Assembly: GCA_964450865.1 (NCBI GenBank)
Contig: CAYVHB010000005.1
Span: forward strand, 1-64,000
Direction of reading: 5' to 3'
Source: CAYVHB01 sp964450865
GTDB taxonomy: Bacteria > Bacillota > Clostridia > Saccharofermentanales > UBA5734
Length of the DNA stretch: 64,000 nucleotides
A program made the translations under genes and the position numbers. Below, piece by piece: positions 1 to 9,441 of the stretch (position 1 is its first letter; every line of letters starts with the position of its first letter). The notes beneath the pieces were generated by a model. It searched no databases, was not told where the DNA came from, and was given only the letters and a program-made list of their open reading frames with translations.

Positions 1-170
1 ACTGCCAAATTACCGATTTTCGATTGATTTGACTGTTACTTGCCGTTTATAGGATGAATTTATTTATATGATAACCAAATGAGCTATTTTGCCTGGCGGT
101 TATCCATTCAGAATGGTAATATCAATCGGCAAGCAAGTCTGACGTATGATCAAGGCGGGGAGGATGAAAC

Positions 171-1670
171 ATGCTGCAGCTGGAAGGTTCAGGTTCAAGA
201 ACGTACTATCATCTGACGGATGCCCAGGTGATGTTGCTCTGGGAAGAGGCATTTGCCAGCAAGCGCAAAGATGATCCGCCCTGCAATATTTTATTCTTTA
301 CTTTTTCTGTCACCGGCGGGGATCCCCAGGCCATGACCTGGGCTTATCAGCAGCTGCTGACCCAGAATGACTCGCTGCGTCTGCAACTCACCCGGCTGCG
401 ATTGCGGCAGTGGCGTGAGATGATCCACGATTATCCATACATTGACACGCTGCTGTTCCGGCTCTGGCTGCTTGGCGTCCGTCAATTCATCAGTGAACCG
501 CCAGTGCCTGCAGCATCTTTACCCCTGCGGCAATTTGCTGACAAAGCTGCCCTTGATGCTTATCTGGATCAGCTTTCCCTGCAAAGCATGCGCCTGGTCG
601 GGGGATCGCTTTGTTTTGCGGAAATAGCAAGAGTCGGGAAGGAATCACTGGTCCTGATCATCCGTTACCATCACATTGTAGCCGATGGTTACAGCCATAA
701 CCTGTTTTTGGCCAGGTTGGCCGAATACTATGAACAATATTGGCAGACGGATGAGGCGCAGGCACGCATTCTGCAGTCTGGCTCGGCTGTCGCAGGCAGC
801 ACAGACAAGGCCCGGGTCGATGCCGTGCCGGCGTCCGTGAATACGACGGCCGGAGCGGGTCGTTTTCGTAAGCAGGGGGCTGGCTCAATCATCCCGGTCA
901 TTAATCAGGATGTTCAGTATCGCCAGTCCCCGCAGTTGGCCAAGGACCTGGACTTCTGGAAAAATACCTATCGCAACCAGCCCCATTTCAGCTTTCCGGC
1001 TGGCCGGACCCCGCTGACCAGTCCGTTTGATATTGTTGATTTCGAGATCACCGGCCAGCTTTATCAGGATTGCCGCGGCCTGGCTGCTGAAAATGGCTGT
1101 TCCCTTTTTGGCCTGCTGATGACCATTGCCGCTTTTACTGTCTACCGGCTGACCGGCCGCACCAATTTCGTTATTTTTACGATGTCGCATGGTCGCTTTG
1201 ACCTGCAGGGCAAGCGGACGATCGGCAACCTGATCAATATGTTGCCGATATTCTACCTGCTCGAGCCTGGCCAGACACTGGGAGCGCAAATCCAGGCCTG
1301 TCATGTCCGTTATCTGGAATGCCTGCGTCACGGTCGGCTGCCCTTTAACGAGCTGATGAAGCTCAATATGAAACTGGCTTTTCGACATGGTTTCAATTTC
1401 AACCTCGGCTGGATTGTCATGAGCTCACTGGAGCACAGCCCGCTGCAAGAAAATCCGGTTTATTCGGCCGGTTACGTCGATGCCAAGAATCAGCCGCATC
1501 AGTTTTTTGTTGAAATCATGGATATGCCTGGCACCAGCGCCCTTGTCAGGCTGAAGTATCAGACTGTCAAGCACACACCGCAGCAGGCGGCCGGTTACAT
1601 GGAACAATTTGCCGATACCCTAGCACGTACCGTCCACACGCCGGATTTGCGGCTCGAGACTTTGCGGTGA
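171..1670 (+). CDS. Stand-alone condensation-domain acyltransferase (copy 1)
   Basis: 499 residues of the chloramphenicol-acetyltransferase/condensation fold. The active-site motif HHIVADG is at residues 167-173, and a latch-like motif TIGNLINMLP lies near residue 360. There is no adenylation, carrier or thioesterase domain, so this is a free-standing acyl transferase of the NRPS-C/PapA/wax-ester type. Donor and acceptor are unknown. A GGGAGG ribosome site sits 6-7 nt before the ATG. Residues about 196-245 form an Ala/Gly/Ser-rich insertion absent from the other two copies. It is followed on the same strand by a GAP-like membrane protein and faces two further copies on the minus strand. Family assignment is firm; the reaction is inference. 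Confidence 0.8.
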   Translation: MLQLEGSGSRTYYHLTDAQVMLLWEEAFASKRKDDPPCNILFFTFSVTGGDPQAMTWAYQQLLTQNDSLRLQLTRLRLRQWREMIHDYPYIDTLLFRLWLLGVRQFISEPPVPAASLPLRQFADKAALDAYLDQLSLQSMRLVGGSLCFAEIARVGKESLVLIIRYHHIVADGYSHNLFLARLAEYYEQYWQTDEAQARILQSGSAVAGSTDKARVDAVPASVNTTAGAGRFRKQGAGSIIPVINQDVQYRQSPQLAKDLDFWKNTYRNQPHFSFPAGRTPLTSPFDIVDFEITGQLYQDCRGLAAENGCSLFGLLMTIAAFTVYRLTGRTNFVIFTMSHGRFDLQGKRTIGNLINMLPIFYLLEPGQTLGAQIQACHVRYLECLRHGRLPFNELMKLNMKLAFRHGFNFNLGWIVMSSLEHSPLQENPVYSAGYVDAKNQPHQFFVEIMDMPGTSALVRLKYQTVKHTPQQAAGYMEQFADTLARTVHTPDLRLETLR

Positions 1671-1794
1671 CCGGTGATTTGCGCGGATATCCTGATAAAT
1701 CGCAGTATCCGGGACAACAGCCTGCCCAGGGTAATTGCGCTTATACCCGTGTTTCTGCTGCTGGCCAGTTTGCCAGGCGGTACCAATGAAGCAT

Positions 1795-1824
1795 GATTTG
1801 AATTGATTTGAATTGACTTAAATT
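1795..1824 (+). repeat. 10-bp tandem repeat, three copies
   Basis: GATTTGAATT is repeated at 1795-1804 and 1805-1814, with a degenerate third copy GACTTAAATT at 1815-1824. The -35 hexamer of the next promoter lies across the repeat. Confidence 0.7.
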
Positions 1825-1841
1825 GCAATATGCACTAATAT
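1813..1841 (+). promoter_or_regulatory. Sigma-A promoter upstream of the GAP-like gene
   Basis: TTGACT (1813-1818), a 17-nt spacer and TAATAT (1836-1841). The rest of the roughly 400-nt gap 1671-2069 shows no other gene, so the transcript would carry a leader of about 220 nt before the start at 2070. Confidence 0.6.
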
Positions 1842-2026
1842 ATGACTGTCATTAGCCTCTTATCCGTCGAAATCACTGGCTGCCCAGTATTGGGAGTTTC
1901 AACCCGCAGGCTACCATGATCGTTCTGTCCCGCCGTTGGTTCATGACGGGTTTACCTCGCGGATACCTGCCAGCTGCAGGAAACGGAGCGGAAAACAATC
2001 GGCTTGCTGGCCGTCATGACAGACCA

Positions 2027-2070
2027 GGAAGTATTCAGGAAGTATTCAGGAAGTGTTCAGGAAAGATTTA
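2027..2070 (+). repeat. 11-bp tandem repeat ending in the ribosome-binding site
   Basis: GGAAGTATTCA at 2027-2037 and 2038-2048, GGAAGTGTTCA at 2049-2059, then a degenerate fourth copy from 2060 whose GGAAAG is the Shine-Dalgarno of the gene starting at 2070. Each copy carries a GGAAG, so several weak ribosome sites are stacked in the leader. Confidence 0.75.
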
Positions 2071-2780
2071 TGACGTCCATTATTATTTCACTGTTTTCCA
2101 TCGCAGCGCTTGACCTGCTGGATCCGTACGGTGTTTCATCCGTTCTGATGCTTTTGCAGCTGGTCCGCAAGGACTGGCATGTCCTGCCCTATATCTGGAG
2201 CTGCTATATTACCTATTGGATTTCCGCAGTTGGTATTTATTATGGCGTTCACAAATATGTCTATCGGTTTATTCATTACCTGACCCATCTTTACCGGTTT
2301 GAAACGGCAGTTATTTCAGTGCTGGTTGGGGTGGCAGCCCTGATCGCAGCGGTAGTCCTGACGGTCCGGATCATTCGCAACTGGCATAAACTGGGCGATG
2401 ACCTGGGCAAGGTGTTGTTTATCAAGTCCGTTCATCCGGTATTCCTGGTCTTTTTCGGCGTCACCGGGACACTGGGCAATATCCCCGCCGCCTGGCCGCT
2501 GTTCGGATTTATTGGTATATTGCTGCCGGCGCATGTCTCCTTTATAACCGTTGTGCTGCTGATGTCGGTTTTTACCCTGTTTTCGATTCTGCCCATGCAG
2601 GCAGCCTATATGCTCTATCGCCGGCTTGAGGCCGAACGCTTTGCCCGGTTCATGAACAAGGCCAAACACTGGCTGGCCCGGACCTGCCTGATCGTCATTC
2701 CCTTGTTCCTGGCCTTTGTCAGCATCTGGAGCATCAACGAAGGCCTGCACCGCCTGCTGCCGCCACCCCCCCTACCCTGA
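2070..2780 (+). CDS. Polytopic membrane protein resembling the GAP/SfLAP (lipid-addressing) family
   Basis: 236 residues with about six hydrophobic segments. The start at 2070 is chosen because GGAAAG lies 5-6 nt before it; an upstream in-frame start at 2004 would translate the tandem repeat. The N-terminal ALDLLDPYG segment, the central GNIPAAWPLFG and the C-terminal LLP...YRRLEAERF pattern recall the GAP/sulfolipid-addressing family. In mycobacteria that family accompanies PapA acyltransferases and is needed to export acylated glycolipids. Here too it sits beside condensation-type acyltransferases, which supports but does not prove a role in moving an acylated product across the membrane. 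It is convergent with the next gene, 22 nt away. The resemblance is from memory of the family pattern. Confidence 0.5.
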   Translation: MTSIIISLFSIAALDLLDPYGVSSVLMLLQLVRKDWHVLPYIWSCYITYWISAVGIYYGVHKYVYRFIHYLTHLYRFETAVISVLVGVAALIAAVVLTVRIIRNWHKLGDDLGKVLFIKSVHPVFLVFFGVTGTLGNIPAAWPLFGFIGILLPAHVSFITVVLLMSVFTLFSILPMQAAYMLYRRLEAERFARFMNKAKHWLARTCLIVIPLFLAFVSIWSINEGLHRLLPPPPLP

Positions 2781-2802
2781 AAACAACGATATAATAGCCG
2801 GC

Positions 2803-4125
2803 CTATGCCCGCAAAGTGCGCACGGCCGCGTCCGGATTGGCAACAACCAGCTGCAGCGTATCATGGTAATTGGCCAGGATCCGCTCGACCTGGGCCGGCT
2901 TGAAGCGGTGCGTCTGATAAGTCAGGACGAACTGAATCCGCTCGCCGGGGATCTCCAGGACCGAGCCATAGAACTGCTGCGGTGAATTTTTCCCAGGCAG
3001 CGCCTTGCCGATGTAGGTCGACTGGGCGAAAGCCCGCTCGTAATCCATGGCGCTGATCGCCAGCCAGGCATGGTTGAAATTGAACCCATGCAGGACGGCT
3101 TCCTTATAGGACATCGGCGTCTGTTCACTCATGGACAGGCGGCCGTGCTTGAGCGTCTCCAGGAAGTTCAGGTATTCATCCTGCAATGTCTGGCTGAAGC
3201 TGTGATCAAGCTGGAGATTGAAGAACGTCGGCACTGTATTCATCAGGCACCCGACTGTTTTCTTGTCCAGGGCATCGAAACGGCCATGGGTCAATGAATA
3301 AATACAGAAGTTAGTCTTGCCGGTCAGGCGATAGACGGTCAGGGCTGCCACGGTCATGACCAGGCTCTGCAACGAACAGCCAAGGCGGGAAGCCAGGGCG
3401 ATGGTATCCTGATAGAGCTGTCCATCAGCCGCCAGCTCAGCCTCGGCACAGGCGCCAAATTCCGAGCGCCGGCCGGCTGGCATGCTGTAATGCGGCTGCT
3501 TGTTGAAGCTCTTCATCCAGTAGGCCCAGTCCTCGGCATGTTTGGGCGAGGCCTTGTATTTCTCAACCTGCTCAAAGCTGCGGACAATCGAATATTGCTT
3601 CGGCAGGGGCTCGATGCCCTGGCGATACTGATCGTAAGCCTCAGTGACCCGGGAGTAAATCAGGGCGATGCTGTATCCGTCGATGATCATATGATGAAAG
3701 CGCATGACCAGCACGATGGCCTCGCCACCGATATCGACCAGTTCCGCCCAGAACAGCCTTTCGCCGAGCAGCGGCAAAGGATGGGTGTAGACGGTGGACA
3801 GATAATCGGCATCGAAAGCCGCCTGGCTGGCAACTTTGCAGCGGGACAACCTGACCGGCCGGTAATCATCGATAAACTGGCACAGGCCGAGCAGCCCGGT
3901 GCGGATAATGCGCAGACGCAGCGCGTCATTCGTTTCAATGACCTTGTTAAAAGCTTTTTCCAGGCAGTCCATATCCCCGGCAGGAATCTTGATATAGAAA
4001 TTCAGGATATTATTCTCCTTGACTTTGCGCGGTTCAATGGTAAATATCTGCGACCACAGCAACAAAGTCTGTGAATCGTGCATTTTATAAAGCTTCTTCC
4101 CTTGCCAGGTTTCCAGTTTTTTCAT
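2803..4125 (-). CDS. Stand-alone condensation-domain acyltransferase (copy 2)
   Basis: 440 residues from the ATG at 4125, which has AGGGAG 9-10 nt upstream; longer in-frame starts up to 4287 lack a ribosome site. The catalytic motif HHMIIDG is at residues 144-150. The latch-like TVGCLMNTVP and the alignable N-terminus (KKLYKMHDSQTLLLW against TYYHLTDAQVMLLW) show it is a paralogue of the protein at 171-1670, without that protein's low-complexity insertion. It is the last of three minus-strand genes (copy 3, anchored zincin-like protein, copy 2). No substrate can be assigned. Confidence 0.8.
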   Translation of the reverse strand: MKKLETWQGKKLYKMHDSQTLLLWSQIFTIEPRKVKENNILNFYIKIPAGDMDCLEKAFNKVIETNDALRLRIIRTGLLGLCQFIDDYRPVRLSRCKVASQAAFDADYLSTVYTHPLPLLGERLFWAELVDIGGEAIVLVMRFHHMIIDGYSIALIYSRVTEAYDQYRQGIEPLPKQYSIVRSFEQVEKYKASPKHAEDWAYWMKSFNKQPHYSMPAGRRSEFGACAEAELAADGQLYQDTIALASRLGCSLQSLVMTVAALTVYRLTGKTNFCIYSLTHGRFDALDKKTVGCLMNTVPTFFNLQLDHSFSQTLQDEYLNFLETLKHGRLSMSEQTPMSYKEAVLHGFNFNHAWLAISAMDYERAFAQSTYIGKALPGKNSPQQFYGSVLEIPGERIQFVLTYQTHRFKPAQVERILANYHDTLQLVVANPDAAVRTLRA

Positions 4126-4389
4126 GACAGCAGCTCCCTTCAACAATCCGGTCCACATCGGCCAGCGCGCTTCAATACGCTCCATTCTACAAATGAATGG
4201 CCGATTCGTAAAGCCTGAAAAACGGTAATTCAGTTGCTGATCTGCATGTTTTCGTATCATAATGCCAGGATCCATAACTTGCGACAAGCCAGATCAGGCC
4301 AGGTCAGCCCTGGACCAGCATCTGATTAACAGGTTTCATACATATCCGGTTCCCTTTTCAGCTGATTCGTTTCGCGTGCCCGGCGCGAC

Positions 4390-7300
4390 TTACAGTCGCT
4401 TGCCGCAGTGATTGCAGAACAGGTCGTCACGGGTGACAGCCTGGCCGCAGGCGGTGCAGAAGCGGGGCTTCGGTGGCGTGGCCGATACGGCCGGCGTGGT
4501 TTCGGGTGGATGATCCAGCAACTGGCCACAATGATCACAGAAGCGCTCACCGGTCGTTACTGGATCGCCGCAGTGGATGCAGAAGCGCTGCGGATTGGCC
4601 GTATTTGGCGGTGCAACTGGTGGCTGATTGGCCGGCTGGGCTACGGGAGGCCGGGCGGCAGACAGGTGCCCCGGCTTGCGCCGCGCCAGTACAACAGTCA
4701 GCACGATCACCGCAAAAGCAGTAAAGCCACCGAGCAGCACGAGAATCACGATTATAACGACCTTCGGACCACCGCTGCTGCTGCCATTATCCTGATTATC
4801 ATTATTATTCCAGCCACTGCTCGTCTCAGTCGCCTGGCTGCCGTTGTTATCCGGCCCCTGGCCATTGGTCAGCTGGCTGCCATCGGGCGAGCGATTGATC
4901 AGGTCCGCGACAACCGTCGCATAATTGGCCAACGGATTATAGCCAGCAGATAGACTGGCCAGTTCATTGGCGTCGAGAATCGGTCGTTCGAGCAGCCCGG
5001 TGGCTCCGGGTGTGCCATATGTCGCACCCAGGACCAGGCTGATACCGGCCGGGGGCAGGTCAGCTGCGCTGACAGTCGCCTCATCCAGATTCGCGGCCTG
5101 TCCGCTGGTTGCCAGGCAGCGCTGCTGCAAACCGGTAAGATCCCCTTCATAAATGACATTGCCGCCCGGGATTGCCAGTTCGACCCGGCCATTCTGGAGC
5201 TGGTCCGGCAAAGCGACGAAAACCCGGCCCTTGTCTACGGCCCGCAACGCGGTGGTGCCGCCCGACTCGGTGCTGATCGTGACCAGGACATAGTCAACCG
5301 GTTCACCATTGAGGCCGATGTAACTGTTCGGCGCTTTCCGCACAGTCTGGCGATTGCGCAGCGCATCCGAGGCGGCGCCGACAACCAGACGCTCCTTCTG
5401 ATAGGCCCGCAACGGCTGGCTGGGATCAATCAGGCCGTTGCTGTCGGTGGCAAACATCAGGTCAGCATAGGATTCGCCGGCATCAAAGGTATTGTTGAGC
5501 TGATTACTCGCGTCGGGCTGATCGAGGAATGGTTCGCCGGGGTCATATTGACCATTGCCAAATGGCATGGTATACAGCCCGGTCGTCAGGGCGAAATCTT
5601 TCAAGGTATCCGCTTTCGTCTGGGCGCTGGCCGCCAGGGCCGTTTCCAGGGCCTGGTAATAACCATAAAAATTACTGCGGTCAGGCTTGAGAATGCCCCA
5701 GTAAGTGTTGACATCACCGACGAGGTCGAGAGAATGGTAGAGCAGCGCGGCTATCGCCAGTTCCTCGGATTTGCCGTTATCGCCCCAAGCCCGGTAGCCG
5801 CTCGGGGCCGACAGATCAATCCAGTCGAGCCTGGCCGGATTCGGATAGCCGCTGAAACGCTGGACCAGGCCGCCGAAGCTGGTGGCAAAGCCCTCCAGAT
5901 AGGAGTCGGACGTACTGGCATTCATGTAGCCGCCGTGATTGGTGTCATGGGGCCCCATGCCGCTGGCGGCCCGGAAATTGGTCGAGCCGTTACTCGTATA
6001 ATCAAAGTAATGGCCGAACTCATGGAGGATGGTGAAGCGCGAATTGTCATCGCGCAGGCAATCAGGAGCCGTCAGGCGAATGGCGTTGTCAGCCGGACTG
6101 TAATGCGATACGGTCGTCTGGGCCGTTGGCACCCAGCGCAGCTCGATGCGCACCGGGTGGTCGAGCAGGCTTTGTTCCTCTTGCAAAATATTGGCCCCGA
6201 AAAACCAGGCATCATAGGCAGCTGTATAAATCGTACTGTAACCTTCGAGGCGCGGGCCGGGATCAGCATCCGAGCTGTAGAAATAGACCGGATCAGGCAT
6301 CAGCTCGGCGTCAAAGCTCCAGGCCCCCAGGCCCAGGTTGTAAAAGGCCAGCAGCCGATAAACCGGAATCGGCTGGTCATCAGCCAGATTGTCGCCAAAT
6401 GTCGGGTTCTGGCCGGTGTAATCGGCCGGATCAACCACCAGCCAGGTTGCGACGGCAACCATCTGGTTATCTCGGGAAAACGTATCGCTGACATCCACAA
6501 GATTGAAGATGTCGCGATTGTTGTCAAACGGATGCTGGCATTTCATGGTGCCAACCAGCAGGATCCCTACGACCGTTTCGGCCTTTTCGCGCGCCGGTAT
6601 ATTGAGCTGGTAACGGCCTTCATGATCGGTGACCCCGCTTATGATGTCGGCTGGCTGCTTGCTGCCGTCAAAGGTTGTCTGGTCCTCGTAAACCAGGGCC
6701 TGCAGCTGCATCCAGGGCATCGGCTTATTTTCGAGGCTGCGCACCAGCCCGCGCAGTTCGATGGCATGGGCAGCCTTTTCCTCGGCCTTCATCATCCACT
6801 GATAGACATAGGTGGTGGACTGCGTGGCAACATAGGGCGAGTTGGTCAGGCCAACCGAATATTCAAAGGTATCGGTATCACTATAACCGGCCGGAATGCG
6901 GAAAGTCACCTGCTCCTGGCGCGAAGCAGCGGCGCGTGAGCTCACGGGTATGCCGTATTGCATCATTTTGCTGCCGTCAGTCGTCTCGGCGTTACCGGGC
7001 AAGGAGATCCAGGCGATGAAAGTCGACTCCTCGCCGGACATATCGAAGCTGTCTTCGGTGGCCATATTGACTGAGACACTGGAACCCATCGCGACGCTGA
7101 TGGACAGATTCTGCCCGGGCGTGATCCGCTCCGGCAGGACACTGAAAGTGGCCGACAGGCTCAAGTCGACCTTGGCGGTCTGTTCCTGGCCGTCGTCGTC
7201 GGTAAAAGTATTTTCGATGTGCGACGTGATGCCGAAATTGGATCGCGCGTACTGATAGAGGAAATTGCCGTTCTGCTCCTCGTCGTAATAGTCGCTGGTC

Positions 7301-7569
7301 TTGTTGTCTGTCGTCCCGGATAGCGCCCAGTAGCCAGTCGCCGGCTGGGACGAGGTCGCAAGAGCGGGCACGGCCGGCAGCAATACCAGGCTGATGCCGG
7401 AGCTGGCTGCAGTCAGGGCCAGCAACAGCAGGACGGCCAGCGCGACCGGCCGGCTGCGGCGCAGTCTGTTTGGCCCCTGGCTGCAACGAGGCTGGCCAGC
7501 CGCGGGGCTGGCATGCTGGAGAAACCAGCGGCTTGTTTTTTCAAGCGTACGTTCGAAAAAGTGGCGCAT
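4390..7569 (-). CDS. Large membrane-anchored protein with zincin motif and C-terminal double zinc ribbon
   Basis: 1059 residues. An N-terminal hydrophobic signal/anchor lies at about residues 45-70. Then come extracytoplasmic beta-rich segments, including a carboxypeptidase-regulatory/CnaB-like stretch (VTDHEGRYQLNIP), and HEFGHYFDY at about 516. A Glu in SYLEGFA some 35-40 residues later could be the third ligand of a gluzincin site. Near the C-terminus is a Gly/Asn/Ser-rich linker, a second membrane helix, and two CxxC...CxxC ribbons (FCIHC/FCDHC and FCTAC/FCNHC) that would face the cytoplasm. I chose the second ATG (7569) because GGAGG lies 11 nt before it; the ATG at 7587 has its SD directly abutting. 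The substrate is unknown. Its place between two condensation-type genes suggests a shared surface function. Confidence 0.6.
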   Translation of the reverse strand: MRHFFERTLEKTSRWFLQHASPAAGQPRCSQGPNRLRRSRPVALAVLLLLALTAASSGISLVLLPAVPALATSSQPATGYWALSGTTDNKTSDYYDEEQNGNFLYQYARSNFGITSHIENTFTDDDGQEQTAKVDLSLSATFSVLPERITPGQNLSISVAMGSSVSVNMATEDSFDMSGEESTFIAWISLPGNAETTDGSKMMQYGIPVSSRAAASRQEQVTFRIPAGYSDTDTFEYSVGLTNSPYVATQSTTYVYQWMMKAEEKAAHAIELRGLVRSLENKPMPWMQLQALVYEDQTTFDGSKQPADIISGVTDHEGRYQLNIPAREKAETVVGILLVGTMKCQHPFDNNRDIFNLVDVSDTFSRDNQMVAVATWLVVDPADYTGQNPTFGDNLADDQPIPVYRLLAFYNLGLGAWSFDAELMPDPVYFYSSDADPGPRLEGYSTIYTAAYDAWFFGANILQEEQSLLDHPVRIELRWVPTAQTTVSHYSPADNAIRLTAPDCLRDDNSRFTILHEFGHYFDYTSNGSTNFRAASGMGPHDTNHGGYMNASTSDSYLEGFATSFGGLVQRFSGYPNPARLDWIDLSAPSGYRAWGDNGKSEELAIAALLYHSLDLVGDVNTYWGILKPDRSNFYGYYQALETALAASAQTKADTLKDFALTTGLYTMPFGNGQYDPGEPFLDQPDASNQLNNTFDAGESYADLMFATDSNGLIDPSQPLRAYQKERLVVGAASDALRNRQTVRKAPNSYIGLNGEPVDYVLVTISTESGGTTALRAVDKGRVFVALPDQLQNGRVELAIPGGNVIYEGDLTGLQQRCLATSGQAANLDEATVSAADLPPAGISLVLGATYGTPGATGLLERPILDANELASLSAGYNPLANYATVVADLINRSPDGSQLTNGQGPDNNGSQATETSSGWNNNDNQDNGSSSGGPKVVIIVILVLLGGFTAFAVIVLTVVLARRKPGHLSAARPPVAQPANQPPVAPPNTANPQRFCIHCGDPVTTGERFCDHCGQLLDHPPETTPAVSATPPKPRFCTACGQAVTRDDLFCNHCGKRL

Positions 7570-7869
7570 TTGAAAAATATCCTCCATCCTCCCGATTTTG
7601 GGGGTCTGAGTGTTGTTTATCAGTTGCTTATTAAAGCGTGGTGGACTGGCGAGATATCAGCCGGTTTGTCTGGCCGGGTTCTATTTTGTCATTTCGTTTA
7701 TTATACGTGATCATTTGCCGTCCGTGCATCCTGTCAGCCTTTTTTACCAAAACTTTGCGATTGTTGCTGCCGATGAGTGATACGGGTTTCGCTGTCACTC
7801 GTGCCAGATGCAAAAGACAGCCGCTGTTTTCACAGTGACTGTCCCTGGCGGGTAATGTGGGGGTGTTTG
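7570..7869. other. Intergenic region between the anchored zincin-like gene and condensation copy 3
   Basis: About 300 nt. A TATAAT (minus strand, 7700-7705) could be the -10 of the 7569 gene, but no convincing -35 is present. I see no gene or repeat here. Confidence 0.3.
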
Positions 7870-9246
7870 TCAGATCGGCAGATCCAGCAGTTCCTTCAGG
7901 GTGATGGCAGGATTGGCAATGCCGGCCCGGATTACGTCAATCATGTAGCGATGAAACTTTATAACGGTGGCTGGTTTGACCTGCTTGTCCTGGTATTCGT
8001 AATAGCAACGCAAGGCGCCGCTGCCGTCACCGTCCATGATTGACAGGCCTAGCGCAGAGGCGGCCGCGCCATTGCAATACCAGTGGGTTGTCACGGGCAA
8101 GCCCTTGCGGTCGGTCAGCGGCAATGGCTGGAAAGTCAGGTGCAAGGCAACGAATCCCTCGAGAGGTGAATAGGCAAAGTGCTTGCGCATCAGGTTAAAC
8201 ATCTCCAGGGGGCTGAAATCAACGTGCCGATACAGGGTATGCTGCTTTTCCTGGATCATCAGCAGGGCATCCTGGAAAGTCAGGTCCTCAGTCATGATGG
8301 TCCGCAGCAAGAGGGGATGCACGCGGGTTCCGCTGCACGATTTTTCAAGAATGGTTCCGCGTCGGGCGGCGATTGTATGAATGCTGACGTCGTCGGCCCG
8401 GTTATTGACCTTGGCCAGGTACAGGCGGACGCCAAGGGTAAACAGCACCTGGGTCGTCGGCAGGCGGTTGGACTGGCAGAAAGCGGCCATCTGGGCGACA
8501 TCATCGGAGCCGACCATGTGAATGACATGTCTGGCTGTCGTCTGGAAATGGACGCTGCGATAGAAGCGGTACTGGGGGTCGCGTTTGTGCTTGCGCCACT
8601 TTTCCAGCACGATGGCGCCATTGACATGTGTGCCCAGCGGTGGCGGGCCATCGATTTCATTATTCCAGAAAGCCAGGTCGCGCGCATGACGTTCAGACGT
8701 CTGGTAGGCCAGTTCCTTCTGCAGCTCCGGTTCATAATCAGGCAACGGTTTGGGCAGCGGTTCGTTATTCTGCAGGGCGTAATAGATTTCCCAGATGTCT
8801 TTATAAAACATCGTGATGGCCCAGGAGTCCATGATCAAGTGATTGATGCAGCTGAAAATGCCGGACTTGCCATCCGGGGTCTTGATGATATAGACACTGG
8901 CCAGGGGCTGCTCATAAACACGCGCGCTGGTGGCGCCAATTTTATACAGGTACCGGTCCATTTCGGCCATGCTTTTGTCCGAAAAATCAATGATTTCCAG
9001 AGCCAGGACAGCGCGATCCGTGAAATACTGAAAAGATTTCTTGTCTTCTCTGGCCAGGCGCAGGCCAAATACGTCATTACGCTGTATGGCCAGCGACGCA
9101 GCCTTCTTGAGGACGTTGAGATCCAGCGGCTCGATGGTCAGGCAGGTCGTCGGAATATTCATCAGCTGTTTGTAGATGGTAAATCGCCAGGCATAAAACA
9201 TCAGTTGCTGGGCAGGAGTCAGGGGATATAATTTGCGTTCTTGCAT
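7870..9246 (-). CDS. Stand-alone condensation-domain-like protein (copy 3, variant active site)
   Basis: 458 residues with AGGAGG 5 nt before the ATG. The N-terminus (LYPLTPAQQLMFYAW) is typical of condensation domains. The motif is NHLIMDS at residues 135-141: the second, catalytic His and the Asp are kept, but the first His is Asn and the Gly is Ser. Activity is therefore possible but altered. It is more divergent than copies 1 and 2 and has its own promoter. It is first of three minus-strand genes with the anchored zincin-like protein and copy 2. Confidence 0.7.
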   Translation of the reverse strand: MQERKLYPLTPAQQLMFYAWRFTIYKQLMNIPTTCLTIEPLDLNVLKKAASLAIQRNDVFGLRLAREDKKSFQYFTDRAVLALEIIDFSDKSMAEMDRYLYKIGATSARVYEQPLASVYIIKTPDGKSGIFSCINHLIMDSWAITMFYKDIWEIYYALQNNEPLPKPLPDYEPELQKELAYQTSERHARDLAFWNNEIDGPPPLGTHVNGAIVLEKWRKHKRDPQYRFYRSVHFQTTARHVIHMVGSDDVAQMAAFCQSNRLPTTQVLFTLGVRLYLAKVNNRADDVSIHTIAARRGTILEKSCSGTRVHPLLLRTIMTEDLTFQDALLMIQEKQHTLYRHVDFSPLEMFNLMRKHFAYSPLEGFVALHLTFQPLPLTDRKGLPVTTHWYCNGAAASALGLSIMDGDGSGALRCYYEYQDKQVKPATVIKFHRYMIDVIRAGIANPAITLKELLDLPI

Positions 9247-9268
9247 GTGATCCTCCTATGCTGTCCTT

Positions 9269-9298
9269 ATTATAGACAGATCATGTGGCTCCAAGCAA
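9269..9298 (-). promoter_or_regulatory. Sigma-A promoter for condensation copy 3
   Basis: On the minus strand: TTGCTT (9298-9293), an 18-nt spacer and TATAAT (9274-9269), 23 nt before the start codon. Confidence 0.6.
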
Positions 9299-9441
9299 CA
9301 CATATACAACGCAACTGACTTTTTTCTGCGCTAAAAATTCTTTTATTGAAAAAAATGTCAGAAAAAGGACAGAAAAAGGAATGCGGCTGCCTTGATGGAG
9401 AAGAAATGACGGCTGTCAGAATATCAGCCGCCGGGGTTGCA

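Noticed and set aside
5548..6939. 463-codon open frame on the plus strand
   Set aside because: It lies opposite the anchored zincin-like gene, has no ribosome site or recognisable domain, and reflects the GC-rich antisense of a real gene.
171..9246. NRPS gene cluster
   Set aside because: No adenylation, carrier, thioesterase or phosphopantetheinyl transferase gene is visible; only condensation-type proteins.
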